From Aurelia coerulea (taxonomy: Eukaryota; Cnidaria; Scyphozoa; Semaeostomeae; Ulmaridae): 64,000 nucleotides of DNA. The notes under the pieces were generated by a model that saw only the letters and a program-made list of their open reading frames with translations, had not been told where the DNA came from and made no database searches. The stretch lies in contig CM076954.1 in assembly GCA_039566865.1 (NCBI GenBank), forward strand, positions 14,160,001-14,224,000, written 5' to 3'. This document shows positions 1 through 10,737 of the stretch, piece after piece. Within the stretch, counting starts at the first letter, position 1, and the number at the start of each line of letters is the position of its first letter. Made by a program: the position numbers and the translations under genes.

Positions 1-1313
1 GTTTCGTGTTGTAGAGAAGTTCCGCAGAACAATCGATCAGTCGGGCATTGTAGGAGTAGTACTAATGGATCTTTCGAAGGCTTATGACTGCCTTAGTCAT
101 GATTTACTTATAGCAAAAATGGCAGCCTATGGCTTCAGTAACAAGAGTCTAGAACTCTTGTATAGCTACCTTTCAAGCAGAGAACAGAGGGTCAAGATAA
201 ACAGTACTTTTAGTGACTGGAAGTGCACAGTGTCTGGTGTTCCTCAAGGCTCAGTCCTTGGGCCCTTATTGTTCAACATATTCATCAACGACTTTGTTTT
301 CGCTATACAGAGCTCCCAGGTATGCAATTTTGCTGATGATAACACGGTATTCGCATGTGGCAAAAATGTCGAGGAAGTAATCGCATGTCTTGAGTTTGAT
401 ATTGAAAATGCAATCTCCTGGTTTAGGGAAAACAACATGGTAGCAAACCCGGATAAATTTCAAATGATGTTTCTTGGTCTCAAAGAGAGCAAAAGATACT
501 GTCTTGACATAAATGGAAACATTATAGTCAATACAGATACGGTAAAGCTCCTAGGAGTTACGATTGATTCAAAGTTGAATTTTCGGGATCACGTAGCACA
601 CATTTGTAAAAAGATGAATCAGAAAACAGGGGCTTTTTCTCGGATTACACGCTATCTCGATGTAGACAAGGCTAAAATACTCTACCATGCATTTATTCTC
701 TCAAACTTCAACTACTGCCCATTAATTTGGATGTTCTGTGGGAAGACTGCAAACAACACATACACAATCAACCGTTTGCACAAACGTGCACTGAGAGTTC
801 TGTATAGTGACTATGATGCATCGTTTGAAGATCTCTTGAGAAGGTCGGGTGAGCGAACAATCCACTGCAAAATTTGCAAAAACTAATGCTTGAAATATAT
901 AAATGCATAGCATAAATGCGGCTTGCCCCTCCTTCATGTTTGAGTTCTTCACACCAAAGGACATTCAATATGACCTACGAACAAATAACCTCCTGCAGCT
1001 CCCTAAAACCAATACGTTATTTTATGGGAACAATTCTTTATCATTTAGAGGAAGCAATTTGTGGAACACGTTATCTGACACGATAAAAGCTGCTCAAAAC
1101 GCAGAGCAATTCAAAAATATGATTAAGAGCTGGAAAGGAGACACTTGCAGTTGCAACATCTGCAGATGATGTGTACATAGATTCATGTATATATTTTACG
1201 TTTATATTAAGTTTGAACTTTGTATTGTAAATAGTTGGTATTTATTAGTTTTCTTTAAAACTATTGCTCGCACCAACTGTAAATGAATAAATTATTATTA
1301 TTATTATTATTAT
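1..1313 (+). mobile_element. LINE (CR1/Jockey-like), 3' part, left edge of window
   Basis: The reading frame is already open at base 2 and runs to 886. It encodes the palm and thumb of a non-LTR reverse transcriptase: LMDLSKAYDCL (motif A), GVPQGSVLGPLLFNIFIND (motif B) and NFADDNT (the FADD catalytic motif C). A second frame, 903-1169, continues the C-terminal region (SLSFRGSNLWNTL) and ends in a Cys-rich CSCNIC motif, so the coding region is broken by a frameshift near 870-900. The 3' end is a short (ATT)n tail at about 1290-1313, as expected for target-primed insertion. The 5' part lies outside the window. The fragment at 57549-58150 is the same family (shared FNYCPLIWMFCGK). Not active as it stands. 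Confidence 0.9.
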
Positions 1314-2460
1314 AAGCATGAACTGATAAGAGAAGGGAACGAGCAACGAGAAGGGGATTTCCCCGTTTCCCGAACAAAATGGCGATAGACAAAGACAAGG
1401 GCTTACCATACCTTCCAAATGGAAGGTCGAATACCTGAATGCTGTGCAATGCAAGGCAAACTATAGTCAACCGAATTCCATAAAGGCGGCAAAAATGTGA
1501 TAAGGAGGGATTGAGGAGGGATTGAGGAGCAAATTCGTCCTATTCCGTGGTCGTATTTGGCACGCTTTTCCTGTCACTCGACTTCTCGAATCAAGGTAAT
1601 GGAAAACGCTTGGCATTTTCATTCATCACTGCTGCAAATTGTAATGATAACCCGAGCATCTAACCGTCAAGTTTAGCTCCAACGTACCATGAAAGGTCAG
1701 CCAAGTAACTTCGAGGAAAAGAGCGCCCTTGACATGGATTAAAATTCAAATCTTACAGTTGACACTCTGATTGGTGTTGGAGGTGAGGCTGAAGCTAGAT
1801 GCGCAAGGAGGGAGGAAAACTGGGGGTCTGGGGGCTTGCCCCCGGGAAAATTTTCTGTGACCACGCCCTTTAGATCGTTGCAAAACGCCCCTATTTTGAA
1901 GAATCTACTATTTGTTTTTGATGGGAAATTTCGAAAAAAAGGAACTCAAAAGCACTGAAAAATAGATCGTTTTCAAATTTTAGATAACAACGTGATAGCT
2001 TGATATTAATCTTCATTTCTATAATCATCCAATCACAGAAACTAAAAGTAATCCCATCTTAGTAATCATTTCCACCTTCCTCAACAATATTCACCTGTGC
2101 AAATTCTGACGAGCAACTCATTGAAAGCTTGGTGCACACACCATAAATGCATGACATTTTTTAAGTATGAAACGTGCAAAATAAATTGTAAATTTGTCGT
2201 TTTTAGTCACTAAAATGTTTGTAAAACGACCAAATTTTCGGGGGAAAAGTCCAAGAATGTTTTGACCGAAAGCATTTTCTGAAATTTATTCGTCCGAAAC
2301 TTTTTGCGCCTATGTGTCTATTTTTCCAACAGAAAACACACTTCTTTCGATTGAAAAAGGAATTTTTGCAGAAAAACGAACGAGGGACCTAGTTTTTTGC
2401 CGAAAAACCTACTTTTTCATCAAAAACTACGTTTTGCGATCGAAAAAGTGATATTTCATG
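1314..2460. other. Gene-free stretch
   Basis: No coding exon recognised. A G/C-rich patch at about 1800-1870 (gggggtctgggggcttgcccc) resembles the ends of the hAT-like elements elsewhere in the window. Together with the GC-rich segment at 2753-2797 it may mark an old element into which the 2461-2628 MITE inserted; a clear left end was not found. Confidence 0.4.
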
Positions 2461-2628
2461 CAGAGACGTAGGAACTGGGGGGGCATTGGGGGCCCGTGCC
2501 CCCCCAAGATTTTGAAATAAACAAAGAAGTGCCCTTTTTGTTTTCAGGAAATGCCCCTTTAGCTTAATGGAAAAAGTGCCCTCGAAGTGTCGTGCCCCTC
2601 CAAGTTTGAGATGCTTCCTACGTCCCTG
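2461..2628. mobile_element. hAT-like MITE, 168 bp
   Basis: The ends are imperfect inverted repeats, CAGAGACGTAGGAAC on the left and the complement of CAGGGACGTAGGAAG on the right. They are flanked by a perfect 8-bp target duplication, atttcatg (2453-2460 and 2629-2636). CAG...CTG ends plus an 8-bp duplication are typical of hAT elements. No coding capacity. Confidence 0.85.
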
Positions 2629-2800
2629 ATTTCATGTACACATTTGGATTGCCATAAAGTAGCTATGTGAGGAAAATGGATTAATTCGATTTTTTTCGAT
2701 TTTTCCGACAAGGATGAAAAACTGACGAATTTTCCGACAACATTTTCACAGGGGGGGCCATGGCCCCCCCTGGCCCCCCCGGCCACGACGCCACTGTTGA

Positions 2801-3051
2801 CACTCTTTTCTTTTTATAAGAATATTCAGGCTCAGAAGCATCCAATTTTTAAGAATATTATAAAAATATTGCCAGCCTCAGCTGACATATTTGTGTCTCA
2901 TTTTCAGCAGTTGCCTGTTTTGTGATGTTCATAACAAAGAATCGCATGTCTGACATGAATACTTTAAGAATATGTTCAGGCTCAAAACGAAACTTTCTTA
3001 AGAATATTGAGGTTGGACAAAATTTAAAATATTCTTATAAAAAACAGAGTG
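2801..3051. mobile_element. CACTC-type MITE, copy A
   Basis: The terminal inverted repeats read CACTCTTTTCTTTTTATAAG and, from the right end, CACTCTGTTTTTTATAAG. The inside repeats the subterminal motif ataagaatatt. It is an inverted, shorter relative of 4566-4958: shared internal stretches include ttcaggctcagaa and gacacaaatat in reverse. TA follows the right end but not the left. A Tc1/mariner-like origin is inferred from the better preserved copies. Confidence 0.75.
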
Positions 3052-3440
3052 TATGCGAGTTTATATATCAAATTCTAACTTATTTCCCTGCAGATGAAAT
3101 AATTATTTGTGTGATATAATACCACCTAGTCAGCGAAAAAACCATAATAAAATCAAAATCGTACCTTCAAAGCCGTCTTGAGTTGAGCAGACGTGCAGAA
3201 ATTACAGTTCTGAACTGTGAACGAAATTTGAAAATCCACCGATCGAAATTCTGGTTTCCTAGTCACCATTATCTTGCTTACTGTTCTAACAGCCAATCAA
3301 ACAATTCGATTATTTACTTCTTGGCTCTTCTTCCAATCAATGGCGATGAAATGTTCACGTGACAGTAAAACAGCGCCCCATTCATTGTCTTTTTTAACAA
3401 ATTACATTGTTTCTTTTTTGACAATTTTCTGCAACTTCTA
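3052..3440. other. Gene-free stretch
   Basis: AT-rich sequence between two MITEs. I see no exon, RNA gene or repeat in it. Confidence 0.5.
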
Positions 3441-3449
3441 GTCAACAAG

Positions 3450-3561
3450 TAGACTGATTACAATGAGTCCCAGTAATCGCTATTCAAAACGAGACTACTA
3501 CACCAAACCGAGACCCCGGCAGTCTTTCAATAGCGATAACTACGGTCATATAGTCAGTCTA
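3450..3561. mobile_element. TAGACT-type MITE, 112 bp, 9-bp duplication
   Basis: It begins TAGACTGATTAC and ends with the inverted form (ATAGTCAGTCTA). It is flanked by a perfect 9-bp target duplication, gtcaacaag (3441-3449 and 3562-3570). The interior contains one more inverted pair (agtaatcgctattcaaa / caatagcgataacta). The 9-bp duplication points to a Mutator-like (MULE) transposase. The same terminal hexamer closes 5988-6141, 21686-22196, 27006-28573 and 57421-58193. Confidence 0.85.
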
Positions 3562-3572
3562 GTCAACAAGGG

Positions 3573-4230
3573 CAGATATTATTATTATTGTTATCAATTT
3601 ATTCAAAGTAGGCCTACATATATATATATACATACAAGACATACAAGACAAGACATTTATACATATAGATACAATAGCTATAACTAAGAGCTAATTCAAG
3701 CCTACTATCTAAAAAAGTAATATTTGTAAGAAAAAATTAAAAAATAAATAAAATTTCGAATGATTAAATACAGATACATTTTACAGATTTTTACAATGCT
3801 TTTAATATTTACAATGTTTTCTTTTTTTTCTCGGTAAATACAGAGCAGAAAATTTAATATCAGCTCAAGAACCCAATCTGTGCCACGAAAGGTCTGCATA
3901 TTCTACAATCAAATTCCTCTCCCCTCCAGGTTTTGATTTTCCTTTTGAAACTGGAGAGAGTACCTGACTGTTTTAGGTCATTGGGAAGTGCCTGCCATAA
4001 TCTACACCCAAGGAATGATATTGTCTCTAAGCCACAGCACGTAGTGCGTGCTTGTGGCAAGGATAGGTTATGGCAGCCTCTTAACCCATAAGAAACCTGT
4101 TTTGCAACGAAAGTGTCCTTCATGAAGCTGGGATAAAGGCTCAATTTCGTCTTAAAGACTTCAGTCATTAGCAATTGTAAATTCCTTATGTGGAGTGGGA
4201 CTGAATTGTCTCTCAGTAACATCGTATCAA
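3573..4230 (-). mobile_element. LINE 3' fragment, minus strand
   Basis: The open frame 3860-4222 on the minus strand (120 aa) is the C-terminal end of a LINE ORF2. It shows the pattern ETISFLGCRLWQALPNDLK followed by a Lys-rich segment and a terminal Cys motif, FDCRIC. The 3' tail is an (ATA)n run at about 3576-3590. It sits directly beside the 112-bp MITE and abuts the hAT-like MITE at 4235. It is strongly 5'-truncated and lacks all catalytic reverse transcriptase motifs. Confidence 0.8.
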
Positions 4231-4234
4231 AATC

Positions 4235-4547
4235 CAGGGGCGGATCCAGCCCGAAGTTGAAGGGGGGGCAACTTGCACAGAGGGTGCCAAAAATAGTATG
4301 GAAAATGAGCGCGCAGAAGGCGCGCGAAAATTTTTTGACACTTTTTAAAGAAAATTTTTTGATTTACTACTAAATAAAGCCTTGATTTATGCGTTTCGCT
4401 TGTATTTAAGTCAAAACAGGTAGAGAATTGTTTGTTAGAGTCAGGATGAGGGGCGCTTTTCTCGCTAAAAAAGGGGCGCCAAGCTGAGTTTTCATCGTGA
4501 AGGGGGGGGGGCAGTTGCCCCCACTTGCCCCCCTAAATCCGCCACTG
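4235..4547. mobile_element. hAT-like MITE (CAGGGGCGGATCC type), 313 bp
   Basis: The left end is CAGGGGCGGATCCAG and the right end CTAAATCCGCCACTG, with runs of G or C just inside each end. It is flanked by a perfect 8-bp duplication, tcaaaatc (4227-4234 and 4548-4555). A second copy in opposite orientation lies at 32942-33213. Confidence 0.88.
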
Positions 4548-4565
4548 TCAAAATCTGATCTCATA

Positions 4566-4958
4566 CACTCTTTCTTTTTATAAGAATACTATAAATTTTT
4601 TCCAGCCTCAATATTCTTAAGAAATTTTTCGTTTTGAGCCTTAGCATATTCTTAAAGTATTCTTATTTTTTCAAATCTGATATGGTTTCAGGGGAACATT
4701 GTTCAAAGAATTGTCATATCATTATGAAGTTCTGTTTAAAGTCACACTCTGATGACGATACATTTTTGCATTATGAAGAAATGGTCGAATGAAAGAAACA
4801 ATAAGAATAAGAATGTTATGAACATCGCAAAAACTGCTGGAAATTGAGACACAAATATGCGAGTTGAGGCTGAGCAATATTCTTATAATATTCTTAAAAT
4901 TTGGATGATTCTGAGCCTGAATATTCTTATAAACAATATTCTTATAAAAAAAAGAGTG
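4566..4958. mobile_element. CACTC-type MITE, copy B, 393 bp
   Basis: TA target duplication on both sides (4564-4565, 4959-4960). The ends are CACTCTTTCTTTTTATAAGA and its inverted partner ...ATAAAAAAAAGAGTG. The interior matches 2801-3051 in inverse orientation, with about 140 bp of extra sequence. The TA duplication fits Tc1/mariner. It lies 11 bp from the end of the preceding hAT MITE's duplication. Confidence 0.85.
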
Positions 4959-4960
4959 TA

Positions 4961-5978
4961 TCTTTGTAAGTTATTCGCAATGCCCCTTCGTGTACATAGA
5001 CCTTATAATAGATAATGTTACATAGACCTTATTCACAATTAAAGACAAATGAGGGATATATCGCGTTTAGTTTAAAAATAGAACAAAAGATGGCTGAGTG
5101 CTTTCATTTTGTCAAATTGATTTGCTGATCTCTCGAGATCATCAAATACAATGGAATATGTAGATTGCACAGGCCCCCAACTTAAAACGCCTCCGTATTT
5201 GTCTTTAATATCCATTCTAGGCGAATGATGCAAATCCCAGCACATCCGGGAATCTACACCATACCTATTTGCTATTTTGATTTTGATGCAAGTACACGTA
5301 CACAACTATTTCATGCGTTGCTCAAAGAAGAGCAATGCACATGCTTGTGGGGTTTAGCCCCAAATCATATCGCGGCGATTGTGCGTTTCAAAAGAACTAG
5401 ATTCAGCACCCAAATTTTAGTCTGGTTGCTAATTTTCAAGATCGTAGTGTTCGACAATTGGATTTTATGATGATAACAAATTCAAAAATTCGTAAAGGAT
5501 TTCACAGTAAACAAAGAGTGAGGTGAGGGTGAGCATAATAGGGCTCAAATCTTTCAAATCCTTAAAAAGTTTGGTGTAAAATTTGTTTCTATTTTTAATA
5601 GAATTGGATAGCTTGAAAGAAATTTAGTGTACTTTGCCGTAAATCTGCCGCTGAAGCGATAACAACAACCACAACAAGCGAAAATTTGAGGGATTTATGT
5701 AATGAGTCTATTTGAAGTATACATTTGGCCAAGGATATATTTGAAACGAAGAAAATTGCACTGTTGAGGCGCATGATTAGCACTAACTTTGCATAATTGG
5801 TATAAATTTTGCTTTCAAATCCTCTTTGCTGACTGTGATGTTTTCAAATGAGAAAAACTGACAGGTTTTGTGGACCAGAGGGGTTTTGCAGAAAGCAATG
5901 GGAAAATTTTGCATAATTTGATGACGTGACGTCATAGTTCTAATGGATGAATCGATAGCTATGAAAACATTAACTCCT
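4961..5978. other. Gene-free stretch
   Basis: Short frames occur on both strands (for example minus 5072-5305), but none shows a conserved motif, splice context or repeat match that I recognise. Confidence 0.45.
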
Positions 5979-5987
5979 TAGGCACTC

Positions 5988-6141
5988 TAGACTTGCCCCA
6001 AGTCTGTTTCGTCAACTGTAATAAGTCTAGTACCTGAAAGTTCTATTACGAAACAACGAAAGTTCTTTCCCTTTCCCTTCCCTTCCCTTTCCCTTCCCGT
6101 ATTACAATTGAAATTGACGAAACAGACTTGGGGCAAGTCTA
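5988..6141. mobile_element. TAGACTTGCCCC-type MITE, 154 bp
   Basis: The ends are perfect inverted repeats (TAGACTTGCCCCAAGTCTG, continuing through tttcgtcaa). They are flanked by a perfect 9-bp duplication, taggcactc (5979-5987 and 6142-6150). Inside is a pyrimidine run of ccctt repeats at 6068-6097. Same termini as 57421-58193. Confidence 0.92.
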
Positions 6142-6589
6142 TAGGCACTCTGGCGTTCAACCCACACTTCTTGTCTATCCATTCATAGTAAAAGGAATGG
6201 TTTGATACAAGTAGATTTGGATTTATAGTGACATCTATGATTGGTAGTAATAGCAATTTTTCAGACAATCTTGGCCAAAATACTTCGGATAAGTCACAAA
6301 ATTGCACTCCTTCGGTCTTTGATTACATGCCCCCGTCCCGCTCCCGCCCCGCCATTTCAATGTTGCTGAATCAAATGCCATTCGACCTTGCCAGCAACGA
6401 GTTAGGGGGAAGGGGAGATCAGGAGATCCTACACTTATTTTTTCACCTTGAGATTTTAGGAAACATCATGAAAATACTGAAATTTGCCGATGTCCCAGCC
6501 ACTTTGGCCAGGATTGTACGGAAGAGGGTAGCTCGTGTCCACGAGTTGCTAGCCAAACCACGAAGAAGCCATTCTTGGCCAAATTTTGG

Positions 6590-6912
6590 GTAGGGGTCTG
6601 CCGCGAGCATCTTCAAAAGGGTACCGTTGGCTAGACTAATTTTTACGAAAATGGTACCCTTGGCTGACCAAACCATTGTCTGAACCAACTTTTACGAAAA
6701 TGGTACCCTTGGCTAGACCAATTTTGACCATTTCCTGGACGAATTTGTCAAATTTGTACCAAATATGATATTATGACCGTTCGCTAGACCAATATTTTCA
6801 AAAATGGTACCCTTGGCTAGACCGTTGCAAGGCCAAAATTGCAAAAAAGGATACCCTTGGCTAGACTAGAAGTCCGAAAAAGTATACCCTTGCTCGCGGC
6901 ACATCCCCAGGT
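6590..6912. repeat. Inverted-repeat element with an internal minisatellite
   Basis: The outer ends are inverted: tctgccgcgagcatc on the left, and ttgctcgcggcacatc on the right. Between them the motif ggtacccttggctaga occurs about five times at irregular spacing (6621-6880), each within a gaaaaatggtaccc context. It looks like a non-autonomous DNA element whose centre has expanded in tandem. No target duplication was identified. A run of C (about 6931-6945) follows. Confidence 0.6.
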
Positions 6913-7618
6913 ACCTTTACTATGGAAGAACCCCCCCCCCCCCCCACGTGGAAGAAGCTGGCACAAAAAATGATTTTACCTCTGCATCATGCCTTGCGTG
7001 ATACAATTTTGCATGATACCCTGACTTTAGCTTTCAAAATATTCATGGCAGTACTTAGTAGTACTAGTACTAGAGTTTCTAAAATCCTTATCCATCTTAG
7101 TACCATTCTCATGCAAACCAGTTTCTTATCTAAAAGCGTGTGCTTGTAACTTGTAGCATTTTGGGACGCCTAGTATATGTGGCAACGAAACCCAAAACAA
7201 CAAAGAGACACTAATGCAGTGCCTGCTAGCCTAGAAAAAGAACGCAAGAGAACAACTGGACTTGCCCAAGTCTCGCTTTCTTTCATCAGTCGATTGGGTC
7301 ATAGGGCGCTGCGGTGCGGATTCCGTCCAGAGAACAACGAAAAGAGAACGCTTTCTTGGAATTACGATGCGATACTTGGAAATTTACAGTGTTTATACAC
7401 TGGCCTACAAATAATTGATGAAATCTAGGATATCTAATAAAAAAGGATCATTGATCCCCCTTTAGTAAAATGCCTCAAAAAAGAATAAAAGCAAGCTTCA
7501 TCGTGCTTGTAAAAAATTGTTTTTGAGTACTTTCACTGTTATCATCACATATATTTTTACAAAAATCATTTGTTCCGAGATTTGTTCCTCTTCTTCCTCT
7601 TTCTCGCGTACCTCACAT
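6913..7618. other. Gene-free stretch
   Basis: Apart from the poly-C run near 6931, nothing recognisable. Frames at 6922-7149 and 7177-7428 have no conserved features. Confidence 0.4.
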
Positions 7619-7918
7619 TCACGACAAATACTCACTTACATCGAGAAGCTTCACTTTCTTCACCACTTGCTTCTTCTGAACTGAGCTAACACTTTCAGAC
7701 TTTCGATTCTTTTTCTGAGGTGGAGCCACATATATCGAATCCTTCTCTGCTGCCTCTCTCTGCAATCCTTCGTAATAACTGCACGTTTGCTCTTCTCTCT
7801 CTTCTTCCCGTAGCTCTGACAAATATTCACCTCCACTGACAGATTTCAATTTCTTTGAGACAAATTTCGTTTGCGTTTCTACCTTTTTCTCTTTAATTTC
7901 CCTCTGTACTTCAGCCAA
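7619..7918 (-). CDS. Probable continuation of the 7938-8708 gene, repetitive tail
   Basis: This 99-codon frame lies just downstream of the stop of the preceding frame, offset by one register. The only GT-AG pair bridging them is about 30 bp, too short for a normal intron, so a single-base frameshift or an assembly error near 7940 is more likely. It carries two copies of a module: KFVSKKLKSVSGGEYLSEL resembles KKQVVKKVKLLDVSEYLS, and EGLQREAAEKDS resembles ELLQGELAEKDS at the end of the first frame. The very end, gatgtaagtgagt at about 7636-7648, is an excellent splice donor, so the real gene may continue in a further exon. Highly charged; function unknown. Confidence 0.45.
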   Translation of the reverse strand: MAEVQREIKEKKVETQTKFVSKKLKSVSGGEYLSELREEEREEQTCSYYEGLQREAAEKDSIYVAPPQKKNRKSESVSSVQKKQVVKKVKLLDVSEYLS

Positions 7919-7937
7919 GCTAAAATCTGCAGATTTT

Positions 7938-8708
7938 TCAGCGATTCACCTTCTTTGGCACAGACAGGGACATTGAATCTTTCTCTGCTAACTCTCCCTG
8001 CAGTAATTCGAAAGCATTACATATTTCTTTCACATGAGCTTCATTTTTGTCAGCAAGTTTTCTCAGCTCTTGAGAAGTCTGCAAAAGATCTTTCAAAGTG
8101 CTCAGCTGTGAGGTAAGAAATTTCCTTACAGACAGATTCTGATCTGTTGGCTTGTTTTCCACTGCATGAATCAAGGCAAGGCTAGCAATTTTACAAATGA
8201 TTTCAGGTTGTGTGAAGCTTCTCAGATTGCTGATATAGAGGAATGGTTTTCCCTTGCTTGATGTCTTTATGACAAACGACTCTCCTTTAGGATCCACGTT
8301 AGCACTCAAAGAAACCAACACTGCACAGTCATGTTTGTTTCTGTCGAGTTCCACCTTAAACTTTTCTCTATCTTTCTTCAGAATGCATCCTCTCTCGTTG
8401 TCTCTGCAGTCAAACATGATCAGTACTTCTGAATTGTGTTGCCGCACCAACCAGTTGTCATTGCCTGGAAGTTTACCAACTGCTTCGAAGCAGCCGCTGT
8501 GGAGTAATATTTTCTCGAAGAAGTCATCGTCTTGGGGGCCTTTATACCAAACTATTGACTCCTGTTTGTCGGGTTTCGTGACTTTCGTTTCAAGACTTTG
8601 AACTATCTGTGTCTTCTGGTAGATTTCTTTATATTCCATGTTTGCTGTTGTCACATAAACTATGATAATAACAAGGGACCTAAGGAACAAAGTACATGAC
8701 ATTAGCAC
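7938..8708 (-). CDS. Hypothetical protein, possible nuclease-like fold, main open frame
   Basis: An uninterrupted 256-codon frame. The first ATG (8708) would give a hydrophobic start (MLMSCTLFLRSLVIIIVYV) that could be a signal peptide or simply upstream sequence. An AG just before the internal Met at 8642 (MEYKEIYQK) could instead be a splice acceptor. Residues about 90-160 alternate hydrophobic strands with charged turns (VLIMFDCRDNERG, then HDCAVLVSLSANVDPKGESF). This resembles the core of PD-(D/E)XK-type nuclease domains, which is inference from pattern only. The C-terminal part (from about 195) is a predicted coiled coil, TLKDLLQTSQELRKLADKNE. Near the end, ELLQGELAEKDS recurs in the next frame (7619-7918), so the two pieces probably belong together. 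I do not recognise the family; a decayed mobile-element or viral-derived gene is possible. Confidence 0.6.
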   Translation of the reverse strand: MLMSCTLFLRSLVIIIVYVTTANMEYKEIYQKTQIVQSLETKVTKPDKQESIVWYKGPQDDDFFEKILLHSGCFEAVGKLPGNDNWLVRQHNSEVLIMFDCRDNERGCILKKDREKFKVELDRNKHDCAVLVSLSANVDPKGESFVIKTSSKGKPFLYISNLRSFTQPEIICKIASLALIHAVENKPTDQNLSVRKFLTSQLSTLKDLLQTSQELRKLADKNEAHVKEICNAFELLQGELAEKDSMSLSVPKKVNR

Positions 8709-10728
8709 TCTTATTTTGTAACAGAGAAGAGGACAAGAAAAGCTCCATCCTCTTGGGCCAAGCTTGGCCCTCTCTTCTGTTCCTCCTCCACGTCAAATGA
8801 AAGAGAAACTGCGGAGATTGCTAGAATACACAATTTGCAATATTCTATCCCCATGAAAAATAAGGGACAGTGCAATATTTATCATATTACATGGTCGGTG
8901 GAGAAGAAAACTTCTTGCAAAAAATCTGCTCGCCCAGTGTAAATCATTATAAAAAAATCAACTACCCCGTCACCATTTCCTTGAAAAACATATCTGCCCC
9001 GTATTCACAAACAACAGATTTGCAGGTGTTGTATATTACCACCGATGAATTAGCTAAGACCATAACGTCCATAACAAAATCAATTCTTGCCCTTATGAGT
9101 CTGTCTCAATGAAAAAATTGGCTTTGAAGATAAAGAAATCTGATTGATGAATCGTTCTTGGTAACAACTGACAAGTAAATTTTGCGTCATTTTATACAAA
9201 TCCTTTCAAGCATTTCTTAGCTTGCATGACCTTCAATTTTGTCCGCAAAATGAACAATTCTATATTTCAAACTTCATCTTGAGCTTATAAAAAGTTACTG
9301 CCCTGTATACCGTACATATACTTTATAAAAAGAGTTGACCCAGTTCTGTACAAGCTCAAAAAGCAGTTGCCCCGTTACATTTTGCACCGGCCATGTTATG
9401 AAATGAACTTTGCACTGTCCTTCAGTTGGAACAGGTCATCCGTGTATGTTTTCTCCACGAAACATTCTGCACTCTAACCAATACTTTGGCCCTAGAGTTG
9501 ACTTTTTAGCAACTCATGCAATTAAATCGACCGTTGAAGCTTGTATGTTTACTGTTGTATGGGTTGTAATGACCCTGTTTTCTGCCTCTCTCAAAACAGG
9601 TAAGCAAACGAAACGAAGGGATCATGCCGCTGAAGTATAATTCTGGCGCGCTTTTCAGACCAGATCAGTTTACCATTCCAGTTTACCATATCATAGATAA
9701 AAATTCAACACTAGCATCTCCTAGTCGATTTTAGCGCAACGATGAGCAAAATACTGCAACCACCGTGAATAAATTTCTCAGAATCGTCTATTTCTCCCAT
9801 AAAACATTATTTGAATGGAAATGTTTGGTGCCTCCAGTCTGGAGGCCGTTGACTGTTCGCTCCGCTATGCCCCTTTGCCTCCAGTAACGAAGCGACATAT
9901 CAAAGGCAAAAAAGCAAAATTAATACCGAACTATTTGCATGTAAACTTGCAAACCGAAACCCGAAATTGAATTTTCTGTATCAATAATTATTTTCCTAAA
10001 GATTCAGCGCAAAGTTTAGAGGTAAACTTCAGGCCTTAAAAGCACAACGGATGATGCTAAAATCAAGAAACTCTCTTGTTGACTTGTAAGTTGTACCCAC
10101 TGTTTACAAGAGCAATTTAGCTTAGCTCCAGTAACGGCAGTAACAACTGAAGATCAGCGATTTGTTTTAAAATACAATAACAACGCATCCTTACCTTTAG
10201 CTGCCCTTTTTGTATGTTTATTTATTGATGATCTTTTCGATTTCTCACGACGGAGAGAAAGTGCGCGGAAAATCCAGTGCTTGAAATCTGAGCGGTTTGG
10301 CAAAATCTACTCTACTACAAAGCCACTATGACCTAACCATGACCCCATTAATTTCAAATATCTGCTGTTAGCCAATCAAACGCATGGATTTCGACTCAAC
10401 TTGTTACCCTCCCCGTTTCTATTTGTTTGATAGTTTGCGGATATACAATTGGCATTATCATTTTACCCAATGACATAGAAGGATTAGTTCCAATGGTTTC
10501 TAATGGTACCAAGGTGACAGCAAAGATATCTCATCTTATAATTATTTTTGGCTTTTGGCTTTGCAGGGAAAGCCCTCACTCTGTTATTCGCATTTTTCTT
10601 TTGAAATTCAAAGAGATGAATCGTATGGTTTCTTGGAATTTTGTTTGTGGTGGCTATTACTAAATGCAGAACGGGGAATCGGGGAATATGGAAACGCTAC
10701 GAGATATTGGCATGAAGTTCTGGTATCT
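8709..10728. other. Gene-free stretch
   Basis: Two kilobases with only short frames. A short palindromic motif, gcctccagtctggaggc, occurs at about 9831. I found no exon with convincing splice context, no LINE fragment and no inverted-repeat element with a target duplication. Confidence 0.4.
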
Positions 10729-10737
10729 TCAACAACC

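Noticed and set aside
6228..6593. Plus frame of 121 codons as a gene
   Set aside because: Runs into the minisatellite element, with no motif and a shadow frame on the other strand of similar length.
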